Part shown: one piece after another, positions 13,101 to 13,151 of the stretch
Layout of the letters: every line of letters starts with the position of its first letter
Position numbering within the stretch: position 1 is the stretch's first letter
DNA from: CAYZAW01 sp964476505
GTDB lineage: Bacteria > Bacillota > Clostridia > Christensenellales > CAG-138
DNA length: 13,151 nucleotides
Direction: 5' to 3'
NCBI GenBank assembly: GCA_964476505.1
Contig: CAYZAW010000052.1
Location: 1 to 13,151 of the forward strand
The notes under the pieces: generated by a model
Told to the model about the DNA's origin: nothing
The model's database searches: none
The model's input: the letters and a program-made list of their open reading frames with translations, nothing else
Program-made: the position numbers and the translations under genes

Positions 13101-13151
13101 CCCGCCCACAGGCGGCGTACCCCCCGCGGAGCGGCCGTTTGAGGGGGTTAT
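13101..13151. repeat. GC-rich hairpins running off the right edge
   Basis: CCGCC/GGCGG (13102-13115) and CCGC/GCGG (13124-13134), the latter within an outer ACCCCC (13119-13124) and GGGGGT (13143-13148) pairing. It looks like a continuation of the repeat cluster begun by copy C and resembles in style the hairpin block at 6426-6639. It is cut by the window end. Confidence 0.45.

Noticed and set aside
13015..13151. T-box riboswitch in the gltX leader
   Set aside because: GC-rich hairpins are present, but I find no AGGGTGG-like antiterminator bulge and no terminator with a T-run before gltX; the sequence fits the repeat family instead.

Overview
The window looks like chromosome of a spore-forming, moderately GC-rich member of Bacillota (class Clostridia). 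The evidence is a CwlD-type spore-cortex amidase, a WalJ-RlmH gene pair, firmicute-type RarA and glutamyl-tRNA synthetase sequences, AGGAGG-like ribosome binding sites, and the GC-rich palindromic intergenic repeats I associate with gut Clostridia. Genus cannot be read from the sequence. No rRNA, tRNA, CRISPR array, prophage or plasmid feature was seen.

Layout. (1) Positions 160-3622, plus strand: a probable three-gene operon with a YbhN/MprF-like membrane flippase-domain protein, a class I SAM methyltransferase and a 477-residue protein made of two complete RluA-type pseudouridine synthase domains. A hairpin at 3645-3670 ends it against the convergent udk. (2) Positions 3656-9388, minus strand, in transcription order: an M20 dipeptidase with its own promoter; walJ-rlmH with their own extended -10 promoter and a terminator; a ProXp-ala/PrdX deacylase followed by rarA; then uridine kinase. 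(3) Positions 9544-10962, plus strand: cwlD, then a UPF0316 membrane protein behind a near-consensus promoter. (4) Positions 11017-13014, minus strand: gltX followed by a REP-associated tyrosine transposase (RAYT).

Most of the content is housekeeping: RNA modification (methyltransferase, pseudouridine synthases, RlmH), tRNA charging and proofreading (GltX, PrdX), DNA maintenance (RarA), pyrimidine salvage (Udk), and envelope or spore functions (WalJ, CwlD, YbhN-like).

The unusual material is in the repeats. Three dispersed copies of an intergenic palindrome have perfect 13-14 bp stems whose central pairs differ between copies while pairing is kept. A separate ~240 bp cluster of nested hairpins lies between prdX and rlmH. 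The RAYT gene contains, inside its own reading frame, two identical inverted 26-nt units with the GTAG-plus-hairpin form expected of a REP, placed on either side of the codons for its HUH motif. I see no convincing new multi-gene system. The RAYT/REP arrangement and the covarying repeats are the best leads.
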